In this document: piece after piece, positions 8,200 to 15,782 of the stretch
Numbering within the stretch: the first letter of the stretch is position 1
How the letters are laid out: the number at the start of each line of letters is the position of its first letter
From: SIG459 sp045532145
Lineage (GTDB): Bacteria; Bacillota; Clostridia; Oscillospirales; Oscillospiraceae
DNA: 25,301 bases
Assembly (NCBI GenBank): GCA_045532145.1
Contig: JAZSFJ010000018.1
Span: forward strand, 1-25,301
Direction of reading: 5' to 3'
Position numbers and translations under genes: made by a program
The notes under the pieces: model-generated
What the model was told of the DNA's origin: nothing
Database searches by the model: none
The model's input: the letters and a program-made list of their open reading frames with translations, nothing else

Positions 8200-8988
8200 A
8201 TGGGAAGTTTTATTAAATTCTCTAATTTCGCCCGTGTGGCCCCTTACCTGGAGCTTTTCAAGCAGGGCCTTGTGGTCACCATACTGCTGAGTTTTTTCAC
8301 CGTTGTCATTGGCTTTGTTCTGGGCATAATCCTTGCCATGATGCGCCTCAGCGACTTCCGCCCCTTCCGCTTCCTCTCCGTAAATAAACAGGGACGCCTC
8401 CGTGACGGCGGCTTCCTGCTGACTCTCAGCAAATTCAATCCCCTGTCCTTAATAGCTACCATATATGTGGAGGTCCTCCGCTCCACCCCCGTTATAGTCC
8501 AGATATTCATTATCTACTACGGCGTTTTCGGAGCACTTATCGACCTGCCCGGCTTCAAAGTCTTTGGTTTCATCCGTTTCGACCGCTTCTTCCCCGGCGT
8601 TGTGGCACTGGGTATGAACTCCGGCGCATATCTTTGCGAGATAATCCGCTCCGGCATTCAGAGCATCGACGGCGGACAGAGCGAGGCATCCCGCTCTCTG
8701 GGTCTCAGCAGCAGCCAGACCCTGCGCTACATAATACTGCCCCAGGCTATTCGCAACATACTCCCCGCCATCGCCAACGAATTCGTTGTTATTATAAAAG
8801 AATCCGCCATTACCTATACCATAGGCGTTGCCGACATCATGTCCGCAGTCAACGCCGTAAAGGGCGCCACCTTCCTTATCATGGAGCCCCTGCTGGTTGC
8901 AACGGCCATATACTTCTGCCTCTGCTTCCCCACCAGCAAGATCATTGCCTACTTTGAAAGGAGGATGAGCCGTGGAAACAAGAGATAA
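8200..8988 (+). CDS. Amino-acid ABC transporter permease (HisM/GlnP type)
   Basis: Integral membrane subunit of a polar amino-acid importer, 262 aa. About five hydrophobic segments are visible, beginning with VVTILLSFFTVVIGFVLGIILAM. The EAA coupling loop, GGQSEASRSLGLSSSQTLRYIILPQA, contacts the ATPase. An insert of about 25 residues (FRPFRFLSVNKQGRLRDGG and following) sits between the first two TM regions and is longer than in many HisM proteins. ATG 8200 has AAGGAG 10 nt upstream. The ATPase gene overlaps its 3' end by 17 nt. With only one permease gene, it presumably works as a homodimer. Confidence 0.93.
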   Translation: MGSFIKFSNFARVAPYLELFKQGLVVTILLSFFTVVIGFVLGIILAMMRLSDFRPFRFLSVNKQGRLRDGGFLLTLSKFNPLSLIATIYVEVLRSTPVIVQIFIIYYGVFGALIDLPGFKVFGFIRFDRFFPGVVALGMNSGAYLCEIIRSGIQSIDGGQSEASRSLGLSSSQTLRYIILPQAIRNILPAIANEFVVIIKESAITYTIGVADIMSAVNAVKGATFLIMEPLLVATAIYFCLCFPTSKIIAYFERRMSRGNKR

Positions 8989-9778
8989 CATGGGTTTCGT
9001 CCCCTCCGGAAGCGGCAATATCATTCAGGTAAAAAACCTGAAGAAGCATTATAACAAGGGTGCTATCAAAGCTCTTGACGATGTCAGCGTGGATATCCGC
9101 CGCGGTGAAGTGCTTGTTGTTATCGGCCCCTCCGGAAGCGGCAAGAGCACACTGCTGCGCTCTTTGAATCTCACCGAGGTCCCCACCGACGGCCACATTA
9201 TTTTCGACGGCGTGGACATCACCGCCAAGAAAGTGCCCAATGAAAAGGGCAAAATGGTGAAGCTGAACATCGACCGTCACCGTCAGCGCATGGGCATGGT
9301 GTTCCAGCACTTCAACCTCTTCCCCCACAAGACCATTCTTGAAAACATGATTCTCGCCCCCGTCAAGGTGAAGCACATGGCCAGGGCCGAGGCTGAAAAA
9401 AAGGCCATAGGTCTTCTGGAGCGCGTAGGCCTTGCAGACCGTGCGGGAGCATATCCCATACAGCACAGCGGCGGCCAGAAGCAGCGCGTTGCCATAGTTC
9501 GCGCTCTTATGATGGAGCCCGATGTTATGCTCTTCGACGAGCCCACAAGTGCCCTTGACCCCGAAATGGTTGGCGAGGTGCTTGACGTTATGAAGGAGCT
9601 TGCCAACGAGGGCATGACCATGGTGGTTGTAACCCACGAAATGGGCTTTGCCCGGGAAGTGGGCCACCGTGTCCTCTTCATGGCCGACGGTAAGCTTGTT
9701 GAGGAAGGCACTCCCGAGGATATCTTCCTCCACGCCCAGAACCCCAGAACTCAGGAATTTTTGAGCAAGGTTCTGTAA
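8972..9778 (+). CDS. Amino-acid ABC transporter ATP-binding protein (GlnQ/HisP type)
   Basis: Cytoplasmic ATPase powering the importer, 268 aa. Walker A GPSGSGKST (52-60), Q-loop VFQHFNLFPH, signature HSGGQKQRVAI, Walker B VMLFDEPTSALDP, and H-loop VVVTHEMGFA are all present. The signature has His in the first position instead of the usual Leu. The GTG at 8972 is chosen because AGGAGG lies seven nt upstream; an ATG at 8990 lacks a good site. It overlaps the permease by 17 nt, indicating translational coupling. Substrate specificity cannot be read from the ATPase. Confidence 0.95.
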   Translation: METRDNMGFVPSGSGNIIQVKNLKKHYNKGAIKALDDVSVDIRRGEVLVVIGPSGSGKSTLLRSLNLTEVPTDGHIIFDGVDITAKKVPNEKGKMVKLNIDRHRQRMGMVFQHFNLFPHKTILENMILAPVKVKHMARAEAEKKAIGLLERVGLADRAGAYPIQHSGGQKQRVAIVRALMMEPDVMLFDEPTSALDPEMVGEVLDVMKELANEGMTMVVVTHEMGFAREVGHRVLFMADGKLVEEGTPEDIFLHAQNPRTQEFLSKVL

Positions 9779-9788
9779 ATATGCTTTA

Positions 9789-9821
9789 AAAACGAGGATG
9801 CTCTCAGAGCATCCTCGTTTT
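9789..9821 (+). terminator. Rho-independent terminator of the amino-acid ABC operon
   Basis: AAAACGAGGATGCTCT pairs with AGAGCATCCTCGTTTT around a single central C, giving a long stem flanked by A- and T-runs, 10 nt after the ATPase stop. The symmetry would allow it to work on both strands. Confidence 0.9.
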
Positions 9822-9838
9822 GCTGGGTGTCAAAAAGA

Positions 9839-9993
9839 CTCCCCTTCGATAAGGGGAGGTGGCATATTCGAGGAACGAGAAAATGATGGAGAGGTGGATA
9901 AATCACTCTTAAAATGAAGATTTTCCAAACTTTTTTTACCTCTCAGTCATCCGCTCGTACCTCGCGTCTGACTTTTCCCCTTCAAAGGGGAGC
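9839..9993. repeat. MITE-like palindromic repeat, copy C (divergent family)
   Basis: The left end carries CTCCCCTTCGATAAGGGGAG (9839-9858) and the right end CCCCTTCAAAGGGGAG (9977-9992), each a hairpin. On the inverted strand the arms continue to match imperfectly for about 60 bp (CGAGGAACGAG on the left against CGAGGTACGAG on the right, then GGAGAGGT against TGAGAGGT). It has the same double-hairpin design as copies A and B but a different terminal sequence. It lies between a terminator and the next promoter. No ORF. Confidence 0.7.
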
Positions 9994-10164
9994 CTAAAAA
10001 TATAGTTCTTTGACAGACTGATAAAACCACGACGACGGCATATTTCCGCCACACTCCATTCTACTCACCCCTAGGGCGCGACGCCCCAGCGCGCCATGCA
10101 GTACAATTCCCGTGGCGCAACACCACCGGCGAATACGCAAATCCAGAGCAAATAATCAAACTTC

Positions 10165-10192
10165 TTGCCATTTGGCTCTTTTTGTGTATAAT
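10165..10192 (+). promoter_or_regulatory. Sigma-A type promoter for the E2-like gene
   Basis: TTGCCA (10165-10170), 16-nt spacer, TATAAT (10187-10192), about 88 nt before the ATG at 10281. The preceding stretch 9994-10164 holds no gene that I can support; a short GGGCG-CGA-CGCCC hairpin lies at 10074-10086. Confidence 0.65.
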
Positions 10193-10280
10193 ATTCTTGT
10201 CGAAATATTTATATGAGAGATAAGAAAGAATTCCCCTGCCCCTGAATGGGACAGCTAAATAAGAAAGGACGCAGCAATTT

Positions 10281-11168
10281 ATGGCACAGGAAGTTATCTA
10301 TAAACGCCGTTTCGGTGACCGCAAGGAAGGCCGCCTTGTGCGTTCCATTGACCCCATTACCAAGTTCATGCCCTATATAATGCCCACCCGCAACGACGCC
10401 AGCAACCAGTTTGAAGACTCCATCGACATTTCCGCCGCCGAAAAATGGATTCGGGAAAAGCGGGCCGAGGGCTGGAAGGGTATGGGTATGCTCCATCTCT
10501 TTATGGCAGCTTACATCCGCACCGTGGCCCACTGCCCCGGTATCAACCGTTTCGTTGCCGGACAGAAGATCTACGCCCGCAACGACATTGAGCTCTGCTT
10601 CATGGTAAAGCGCGCCATGACCCTTGAAGCCGGCGAGACCCTTGTGAAATTCCACTGTCAGCCCAACGCCACCGTTTTTGACGTTTATCGCATGGTAAAC
10701 GAGAAGGTGGACGAGATAAAGGCCAACACTGGCGAGAGCGGCACCGAGGCCGTTGCCTCCGCTCTTGGCAAGCTGCCCGGCTTCATTTTCCGTTTCGCCA
10801 TCTGGCTCCTTCGCTGCGGCGACTATATGGGCTGGCTGCCCCAGTCCCTGCTGGAGGTAAGCCCCTTCCACGGCAGCATGATCCTGACGGATCTGGGCTC
10901 CCTTGGCATTCCCCCCATCTATCACCACATCTATAACTTCGGTACCCTTCCCGTGTTCGTCGCCTTCGGCGCGAAGCGCAGAGTGGTGGAGCTGGACAAG
11001 GAAGGCAAGCCCACCGAGCGCAAATATATCGACTACAAGGTGGTCACCGACGAGCGTGTTTGCGACGGCTTCTACTACGCCACCGCATTCAAATTCCTGA
11101 AGTATTACCTGAAAAATCCCGCTGCTCTGGAGCTTCCTCCCGAGAAAGTCGAAGAGGATATATTCTAA
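10281..11168 (+). CDS. Stand-alone 2-oxo-acid dehydrogenase E2-like acyltransferase domain protein
   Basis: 295 aa, resembling the chloramphenicol-acetyltransferase-like catalytic core of E2 subunits. The C-terminal half has FHGSMILTDLGSLGIPPIYHHIYNFG and LPVFVAFGAKRR, typical of the E2 core. At residues 257-263 it reads DERVCDG, aligned with the catalytic DHRVxDG motif, so the active-site His is replaced by Glu. No lipoyl or subunit-binding domain is present, and no E1 or E3 gene lies nearby, so it is not part of a dehydrogenase complex here. Homologues of this kind exist in Firmicutes with unknown role. The AAAGGA site is about 12 nt from the ATG. It may be a non-classical acyltransferase or a structural or binding protein. 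Confidence 0.8.
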   Translation: MAQEVIYKRRFGDRKEGRLVRSIDPITKFMPYIMPTRNDASNQFEDSIDISAAEKWIREKRAEGWKGMGMLHLFMAAYIRTVAHCPGINRFVAGQKIYARNDIELCFMVKRAMTLEAGETLVKFHCQPNATVFDVYRMVNEKVDEIKANTGESGTEAVASALGKLPGFIFRFAIWLLRCGDYMGWLPQSLLEVSPFHGSMILTDLGSLGIPPIYHHIYNFGTLPVFVAFGAKRRVVELDKEGKPTERKYIDYKVVTDERVCDGFYYATAFKFLKYYLKNPAALELPPEKVEEDIF

Positions 11169-11194
11169 AAAACAGGGCCTAGGCCCTGTTTTTT
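11167..11194 (+). terminator. Rho-independent terminator after the E2-like gene
   Basis: A perfect 28-bp palindrome: AAAAAACAGGGCCT followed by AGGCCCTGTTTTTT. It overlaps the stop codon of the gene and ends in a T-run. Confidence 0.92.
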
Positions 11195-11212
11195 ATTAGA
11201 GTGAAAAATCCC

Positions 11213-11373
11213 TTTCAAAGCCTCCCTTGTGTAAAGGGAGGTGTCATTTGCTTTGCAAATGACGGAGGGATTGCTCCGATTCGCATAAGCTTGTGCAAAC
11301 ATGTAAATTTTTCTGCACAATCCCTCAGTCGCCTTACGGCGACAGCTCCCTTTACACAAGGGAGCCTTTGAAA
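11213..11373. repeat. MITE-like palindromic repeat, copy B
   Basis: 161 bp with a 33-bp terminal inverted repeat differing at two positions: TTTCAAAGCCTCCCTTGTG on the left and, inverted, TTTCAAAGGCTCCCTTGTG on the right. Both continue through the hairpin 19-mer CTCCCTTGTGTAAAGGGAG. Inner arms GGAGGGATTG and CAATCCCT match copy A, and the asymmetric parts show that B lies in the opposite orientation to A. No clear target-site duplication or ORF. The rest of the gap (11374-11496) contains only a GGAGC-ATA-GCTCC hairpin nested in CCACCG/CGGTGG, with no clear promoter. Confidence 0.88.
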
Positions 11374-11496
11374 CTATGACAAAAGCCACCGCGTTCCCTC
11401 CTCGGAGCATAGCTCCTACGGTGGTCGGCTAAAAACATGCCACCAGCATTTTTTCCTAACGCCCCGACTTAAAGACGCATCAAAGGAAACCGTCGT

Positions 11497-12390
11497 ATGA
11501 AAACAAAATCTTCTACCCTTATCGCTCATTGCCTTGCCCTTTTCACAGCAATTGCCTGGGGCTCATCTTTTATTGCAAGCAAAATACTCCTGGAAAGCTA
11601 CAGCCCCACACAGGTGATGCTCATGCGATTTGTGCTGGCATATATTGCCCTGTGGCTGTGCTGCCCGAAGCTTTTGAAGCTGAGTTTTCGCGAAGAACTT
11701 CGTTTCGCCGCCCTTGCCATCAGCGGCTGCAGTCTCTATTTCCTCTTTGAAAACTCAGCTTTGACCCACACCTACGCCTCCAATGTGAGCATCATAGTGG
11801 CCGCCGCCCCCATACTTACCGCCGTGGCAGTCCGTCTTTTCTTCCCCGAGGAGAAGCTGGGTCTTGGCGGCATTCTGGGCTTCGTTGTGGCCATAGTGGG
11901 CGTTGCCATGGTGGTATTCAACGGCCAGGTGGTGCTGAAGCTCTCCCCCATCGGAGACCTCCTCAGCTTTGCCGCCGCTGCCTGCTGGGCTGTATACTCC
12001 GTCATCCTCCGGGGCATGGTTGACAAGTACGACAACCTGCTTCTCACCCGCCGCCTCATGTTCTGGGGCTTTGTCACCGGTCTGCCCATAGCGCTCTTTG
12101 AAGGCCGCAACTTCTCCCTTGCCCCCATGATGAACGGGCAGTACATATTCTGCATCCTTTTCCTCAGCTTTGTCTGCTCCGCTCTGGGTTATATTTTTTG
12201 GAACAGCGCATCCAAGCGCCTTGGCGTGGTGGTGGTCTGCAACTATGTGTATATCATACCCTTCTTCACCATGATCACCGGCGTCATTGTTCTTGGCGAG
12301 CCCCTCAGCGCCATGGGCATTGTGGGAGCGGTTATGATCATGCTTGGTATGTTCATTGCGGACAGGAAAAAAACTCCCGTTTCTAAGTAA
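11497..12390 (+). CDS. EamA/DMT-family transporter
   Basis: Drug/metabolite transporter superfamily protein, 297 aa, with ten predicted hydrophobic helices in two homologous EamA halves. The first starts with ALFTAIAWGSSFIASKILL, the second with PIGDLLSFAAAACWAVYSVIL. The family ends in GAVMIMLGMFIADRKK, as seen here. Such proteins mostly export amino acids or small metabolites; the substrate cannot be deduced. AAAGGA lies about 10 nt upstream of ATG 11497. It appears monocistronic, after repeat copy B and before the separate promoter at 12441. Confidence 0.9.
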   Translation: MKTKSSTLIAHCLALFTAIAWGSSFIASKILLESYSPTQVMLMRFVLAYIALWLCCPKLLKLSFREELRFAALAISGCSLYFLFENSALTHTYASNVSIIVAAAPILTAVAVRLFFPEEKLGLGGILGFVVAIVGVAMVVFNGQVVLKLSPIGDLLSFAAAACWAVYSVILRGMVDKYDNLLLTRRLMFWGFVTGLPIALFEGRNFSLAPMMNGQYIFCILFLSFVCSALGYIFWNSASKRLGVVVVCNYVYIIPFFTMITGVIVLGEPLSAMGIVGAVMIMLGMFIADRKKTPVSK

Positions 12391-12440
12391 AGCATCCACT
12401 TTCCGCTCATATTATCCCATTCCTTTTTCTTTGCAGACTG

Positions 12441-12449
12441 TGCTAATAT
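12441..12449 (+). promoter_or_regulatory. Candidate extended -10 promoter for the PAP2-GDPD gene
   Basis: TGCTAATAT (TGn plus TAATAT 12444-12449), with TTCCTTTT about 17-18 nt upstream of the -10. The arrangement matches the candidate gdpP promoter. The GGAGG at 12470 is seven nt before the start codon. Confidence 0.35.
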
Positions 12450-12480
12450 ATAGATTAATCAAGGCATTGGAGGTAAAACC

Positions 12481-14394
12481 ATGCAGTTTCTCTATTTCCT
12501 GGAAAGCATCCGGAATCCTGTTCTGGACAGCTTTTTCTCCGTAATAACCTATCTTGGAGACGAGATTGCCTTTCTTGTCCTCTCCATAGTCATCTACTGG
12601 TGCGTAAGTAAGCGCAGCGGCCTTTACATCATGTTCACAGGCCTTGTGGGCACCCTTGCAAACCAGTTTCTCAAGCTGAGCTTCCGCATCCCCAGGCCCT
12701 GGGTAAAAGACCCCGGCTTCACCATAGTTGAGTCCGCCCGGGAGGCCGCCACCGGCTATTCCTTCCCCAGCGGCCACACCCAGGGTGTCACCACCACCAT
12801 GGGCGGCATTGCAAGATTTACCAAAAAGCTCTGGGTAAGAGTGCTCACCATAGTGCTGTTGGTGCTCACCGCCCTGAGCCGTATGTATCTGGGCGTCCAC
12901 ACCCCTGCCGACGTTCTGGTGAGTCTTGCCATAGGTACGGTACTGGTCCTTGCCCTCTGGCCCCTTTTTGAAAAGAGCGACGAGAAACCCTGCCTGCTCT
13001 ATATAGCCTACGGCATATTGTCCCTGATCTCCCTGGCATTCGTAATTTATGTAAACCTTAAAAGCTGGCCTGCCGACATTGATGCCCACAACCTCCGCTC
13101 CGGAGTTAAGAATGGCTGGACCCTTCTGGGCTGCTCTCTGGGTATTATCGTCAGCCTCTGGCTTGAACGCCGTTATGTCAACTTCGACCCCAAAGCTCCC
13201 TTCCTCCGTCAAATACCCAAAGTGCTTATCGGCCTTGCGCTGACCCTTGCCGTCAAGGAGGGCACAAAGCCCCTTTTCAAGCTCATATTCGGCGACGTGC
13301 TTTTCACCACCGCCATCCGCTACTTCCTGGTTGTTGTCTTCGCTGCTGCCATTTGGCCCATGACTTTCCGCTGGTTTGCCGCCGGCTGCCCCATGAGCGC
13401 AAAGGCCAAAAAGCGTATTAAAAAAGCACTTATCATCATCCTTGTTATTGTACTTATTCTGGCGCTTCTGGCAGGCTTCCTCTTCTGGCGTGTCACCCGT
13501 AAGACCAATGCCCAGCCTGTTTCCACCGATGATTGCACAAATCCCCTGATAACTCCCGCGGGCGTCACCATGCTTTCCGGCCACCGTGCCGGCGGCGGCA
13601 TTGCCCCCGAGAACACCATGGCTGCTCTCATAAACTGCGTTGAGAGTGATGAGTACGAGCTTGACATCTTTGAGTTTGACCTGCGCATGACCGCAGACGG
13701 CCATCTTGTGCTTCTCCATGACTCCACCCTCGACCGCACCAGCAACGCCGTCGAACACTTCGGCCACGAGGATGTATACCCCGGTGATTACACCCTCGCC
13801 CAGCTCAAGGAGCTGAACATGGGCGATAAGTTCACCACCGACTCCGGCGAGAGCCCCTATGCAGGCCTCCGCGGCCAGGACATTCCCGACGAGGTGCGCA
13901 TTACCACCATTGAGGAAACTCTGGAGTATCTGGAATCTCAGGGTGAATACCGCTATATAATCGAGATAAAGAACTCCGGCGAGACCGGTTATGCCGCCGT
14001 GGACAAGCTCTACTCCATTCTCGACTCCTACAGCGCCCTTCAGCGCACCGTGGTTGGTACTTTCAACAACGAAGTCACCGAGTATATGGACAGCACTTAT
14101 CCCGATCTCCCCCGTTCCGCCGGTTTCAACGAGGCTATTGTTTTCTATCTCCACTCCTTCTTCGGCCTTAAGAGCGAGGGCTTCCCCTTCGTGGCTCTGC
14201 AGATTCCCACCGACGACTATGTTGTGAATCTGGGCACCTCCAAGGTGATAAACTACGCCCACGAGCACAATATCGCCGTGCAGTACTGGACCATTAACAA
14301 CGCCGAGGAGATGGACTATCTCCAGAGCATAGGAGCCGACGCCATAATGACCGACGTGCCCGACCTGGGCGCCAAGATGCTGAATCAGCCCTGA
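12481..14394 (+). CDS. PAP2 phosphatase - glycerophosphodiester phosphodiesterase fusion
   Basis: 637 aa, two enzymes in one chain. Residues 1-300 form a multi-helix PAP2 (phosphatidate/undecaprenyl pyrophosphate phosphatase-like) domain with all three motifs: KLSFRIPRP (65-73), PSGH (96-99) and SRMYLGVHTPAD (133-144). A TM helix at about 315-337 leads to a GDPD domain (363-637) with GHRAGGGIAPENT, acidic residues in EFD (398-400), HD (413-414), IIEIKNSG, and the closing ADAIMTDVPD. All catalytic motifs look intact. Topology suggests both active sites face outward, so the protein could cleave glycerophosphodiesters and dephosphorylate lipid phosphates at the surface. ATG 12481 has GGAGG seven nt before it. 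The radical SAM gene follows after 5 nt. Confidence 0.92.
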   Translation: MQFLYFLESIRNPVLDSFFSVITYLGDEIAFLVLSIVIYWCVSKRSGLYIMFTGLVGTLANQFLKLSFRIPRPWVKDPGFTIVESAREAATGYSFPSGHTQGVTTTMGGIARFTKKLWVRVLTIVLLVLTALSRMYLGVHTPADVLVSLAIGTVLVLALWPLFEKSDEKPCLLYIAYGILSLISLAFVIYVNLKSWPADIDAHNLRSGVKNGWTLLGCSLGIIVSLWLERRYVNFDPKAPFLRQIPKVLIGLALTLAVKEGTKPLFKLIFGDVLFTTAIRYFLVVVFAAAIWPMTFRWFAAGCPMSAKAKKRIKKALIIILVIVLILALLAGFLFWRVTRKTNAQPVSTDDCTNPLITPAGVTMLSGHRAGGGIAPENTMAALINCVESDEYELDIFEFDLRMTADGHLVLLHDSTLDRTSNAVEHFGHEDVYPGDYTLAQLKELNMGDKFTTDSGESPYAGLRGQDIPDEVRITTIEETLEYLESQGEYRYIIEIKNSGETGYAAVDKLYSILDSYSALQRTVVGTFNNEVTEYMDSTYPDLPRSAGFNEAIVFYLHSFFGLKSEGFPFVALQIPTDDYVVNLGTSKVINYAHEHNIAVQYWTINNAEEMDYLQSIGADAIMTDVPDLGAKMLNQP

Positions 14395-14399
14395 CCGCC

Positions 14400-15230
14400 A
14401 TGTTGAAAAAAGCCTATATTGAAATAACAAATATCTGCAACCTCGCCTGCTCCTTCTGCCCCGGTACGAAGCGTGAGCCACGCTTTATGAGCCCGGAGGA
14501 GTTTTCCTCCGCAGCCAAGGCCCTTGTGGGCCACACAAAGTTTCTCTACTTTCACCTTATGGGGGAGCCCCTGCTCCATCCGGAGCTTCCCCGGCTCCTT
14601 GAAATTGCCCGTGAAAAGGGCTTTCGGGTGATAATTACCACCAACGGCACTTTGCTTTCAGAGCTGGGAAGCGCGCTTCTCACCGCCGAAGCTCTCCACA
14701 GGGTGAATATCTCCCTCCAGTCCTTTGAGGGCAGCGGAGGCGTGGATATGCAAGGCTACATTTCCTCTGTCTCCTCCTTTGCCAAATCTGCCTCGGAAAG
14801 GGGAATTATCTGTTCCCTGCGTCTTTGGAACGATGGCGGCGAAAACAGCCGCAACGCTGAGATAGTCTCCCGCCTCGAAGAGCATTTCCCCACTCCCTGG
14901 GAGGACTGCACAAAGAATATCCGCCTTGCTCCCAGAGTCTTTCTTGAGCACGGGGACAAGTTTGACTGGCCTGACCTTGCAGCCGAGGAGAGAGAAGTCC
15001 ACTTCTGCTACGGCCTCCGTGACCAGATAGGCATTCTCTGCGACGGCACGGTAGTTCCCTGCTGCCTTGACCACGATGGCAGCATCCCTCTTGGCAATAT
15101 ACACGCAGAGAGCCTTGCCGACATCCTCCAAAGCCCCCGTGCCAGAGCCATATATGATGGCTTCAGCGGACACAAAGCCACGGAAGAACTCTGCCGCCGC
15201 TGCGGCTATGCCAGCAGATTCAAAGGTTAA
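14400..15230 (+). CDS. Radical SAM protein with C-terminal SPASM-like cysteine cluster
   Basis: 276 aa, compact. The CX3CX2C motif that binds the SAM-linked 4Fe-4S cluster is C13, C17, C20 in ITNICNLACSFCP. HLMGEPLLHPE and IITTNGTLL are the usual following strands. The C-terminal region has HFCYGLRDQIGILCDGTVVPCC and LCRRCGY, the SPASM/twitch pattern that binds auxiliary clusters. Such proteins often modify peptides or other macromolecules, but no peptide substrate gene is visible here. It starts 5 nt after the PAP2-GDPD stop without a recognisable ribosome binding site, so translation is probably coupled. A lipid-related or surface-polymer substrate is possible but only inferred from context. 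Confidence 0.85.
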   Translation: MLKKAYIEITNICNLACSFCPGTKREPRFMSPEEFSSAAKALVGHTKFLYFHLMGEPLLHPELPRLLEIAREKGFRVIITTNGTLLSELGSALLTAEALHRVNISLQSFEGSGGVDMQGYISSVSSFAKSASERGIICSLRLWNDGGENSRNAEIVSRLEEHFPTPWEDCTKNIRLAPRVFLEHGDKFDWPDLAAEEREVHFCYGLRDQIGILCDGTVVPCCLDHDGSIPLGNIHAESLADILQSPRARAIYDGFSGHKATEELCRRCGYASRFKG

Positions 15231-15249
15231 AGCATAAATACTTCCCATC

Positions 15250-15413
15250 GTAGGGACCGGCGTCCTCGACGGTCCGGCGGTGCTGGCTACAGCAAACGCC
15301 CGCCTCGGGCGAATACGAACCGCCCCATTTTTCCGATAGTTCAGTAATAGAATCACATTTTGCCACCCCGGTTTTACCGGGGCGGCCGGACCGTCGGGTA
15401 CGCCGGTCCCTAC
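15250..15413. repeat. Terminal-inverted-repeat element of the GTAGGG type
   Basis: 164 bp. The left end GTAGGGACCGGCGTCCTCGA (continuing to 15278) and the inverted right end GTAGGGACCGGCGTACCCGA (15413 back to 15385) match over 29 bp with two differences. Internal hairpins are CGCCCG-CCT-CGGGCG (15297-15311) and CCCCGGT-TTT-ACCGGGG (15366-15382). No ORF or target duplication was seen. The design parallels the CTCCC elements, but the ends are unrelated. Confidence 0.85.
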
Positions 15414-15457
15414 AAAGTCTTGCAATAATTTTGACTGGTACATGATTTTGACAGACT

Positions 15458-15490
15458 AAAAAAGACTTTTCTTCGGAAAAGTCTTTTTTT
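15458..15490 (+). terminator. Intrinsic terminator with TTCG tetraloop
   Basis: AAAAAAGACTTTTC, loop TTCG, GAAAAGTCTTTTTTT. It ends transcription from the PAP2-GDPD/radical SAM unit, or insulates the next promoter, whose -35 begins two nt downstream. Confidence 0.92.
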
Positions 15491-15491
15491 G

Positions 15492-15520
15492 TTGCAATAT
15501 TGTCAATCCGGTAGTAAAAT
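15492..15520 (+). promoter_or_regulatory. Sigma-A type promoter for the cobalamin riboswitch transcript
   Basis: TTGCAA (15492-15497), 17-nt spacer, TAAAAT (15515-15520). The start would be near 15527, just before the aptamer. Confidence 0.7.
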
Positions 15521-15529
15521 GTACCTACA

Positions 15530-15742
15530 GTTTTGGAAAAAGGCAAAGGAAACAGGTGCAAATCCTGTGCGAGACCGTCGCCGTAAGGGGAGAGTCCCCT
15601 GCCCCGGAGAATGCCGCAAATTCTCTGAAAAAGCCATTGGCCCAAATAAGGCTGAGAAGGCGGGCAGATTTGGACGATTTATCCCCAAGCCGGAAGACTT
15701 TCCGATCCTCACCCATATGCAGCGATTCCCTGCGGGTCAAGG
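15530..15742 (+). promoter_or_regulatory. Cobalamin riboswitch
   Basis: The leader contains AGGTGCAAATCCTGTGCGAG, matching the conserved GGTG-AA-TCC core. It is followed by CGTCGCCGTAAGG, by AAGCCATTGGCCC, and by the B12 box AAGCCGGAAGAC at 15687-15698. Spacing over about 210 nt fits the aptamer. The downstream gene starts 41 nt later with AAAGGAG, so control is likely by sequestration of the ribosome binding site or termination on B12 binding; the exact expression platform is unclear. Apparent ORFs here are by-products of the structured RNA. Confidence 0.92.
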
Positions 15743-15782
15743 AACAAAACTGTAATACACAATACCAAAAGGAGAAAAGACA

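Noticed and set aside
12412..14481. 689-codon minus-strand frame opposite the PAP2-GDPD gene
   Set aside because: It is a shadow of a gene with intact catalytic motifs on the plus strand; no family resemblance of its own.
15489..15755. Short overlapping ORFs on both strands in the cobalamin leader
   Set aside because: They lie within the conserved riboswitch, which explains the sequence; none has a ribosome binding site or family-like content.
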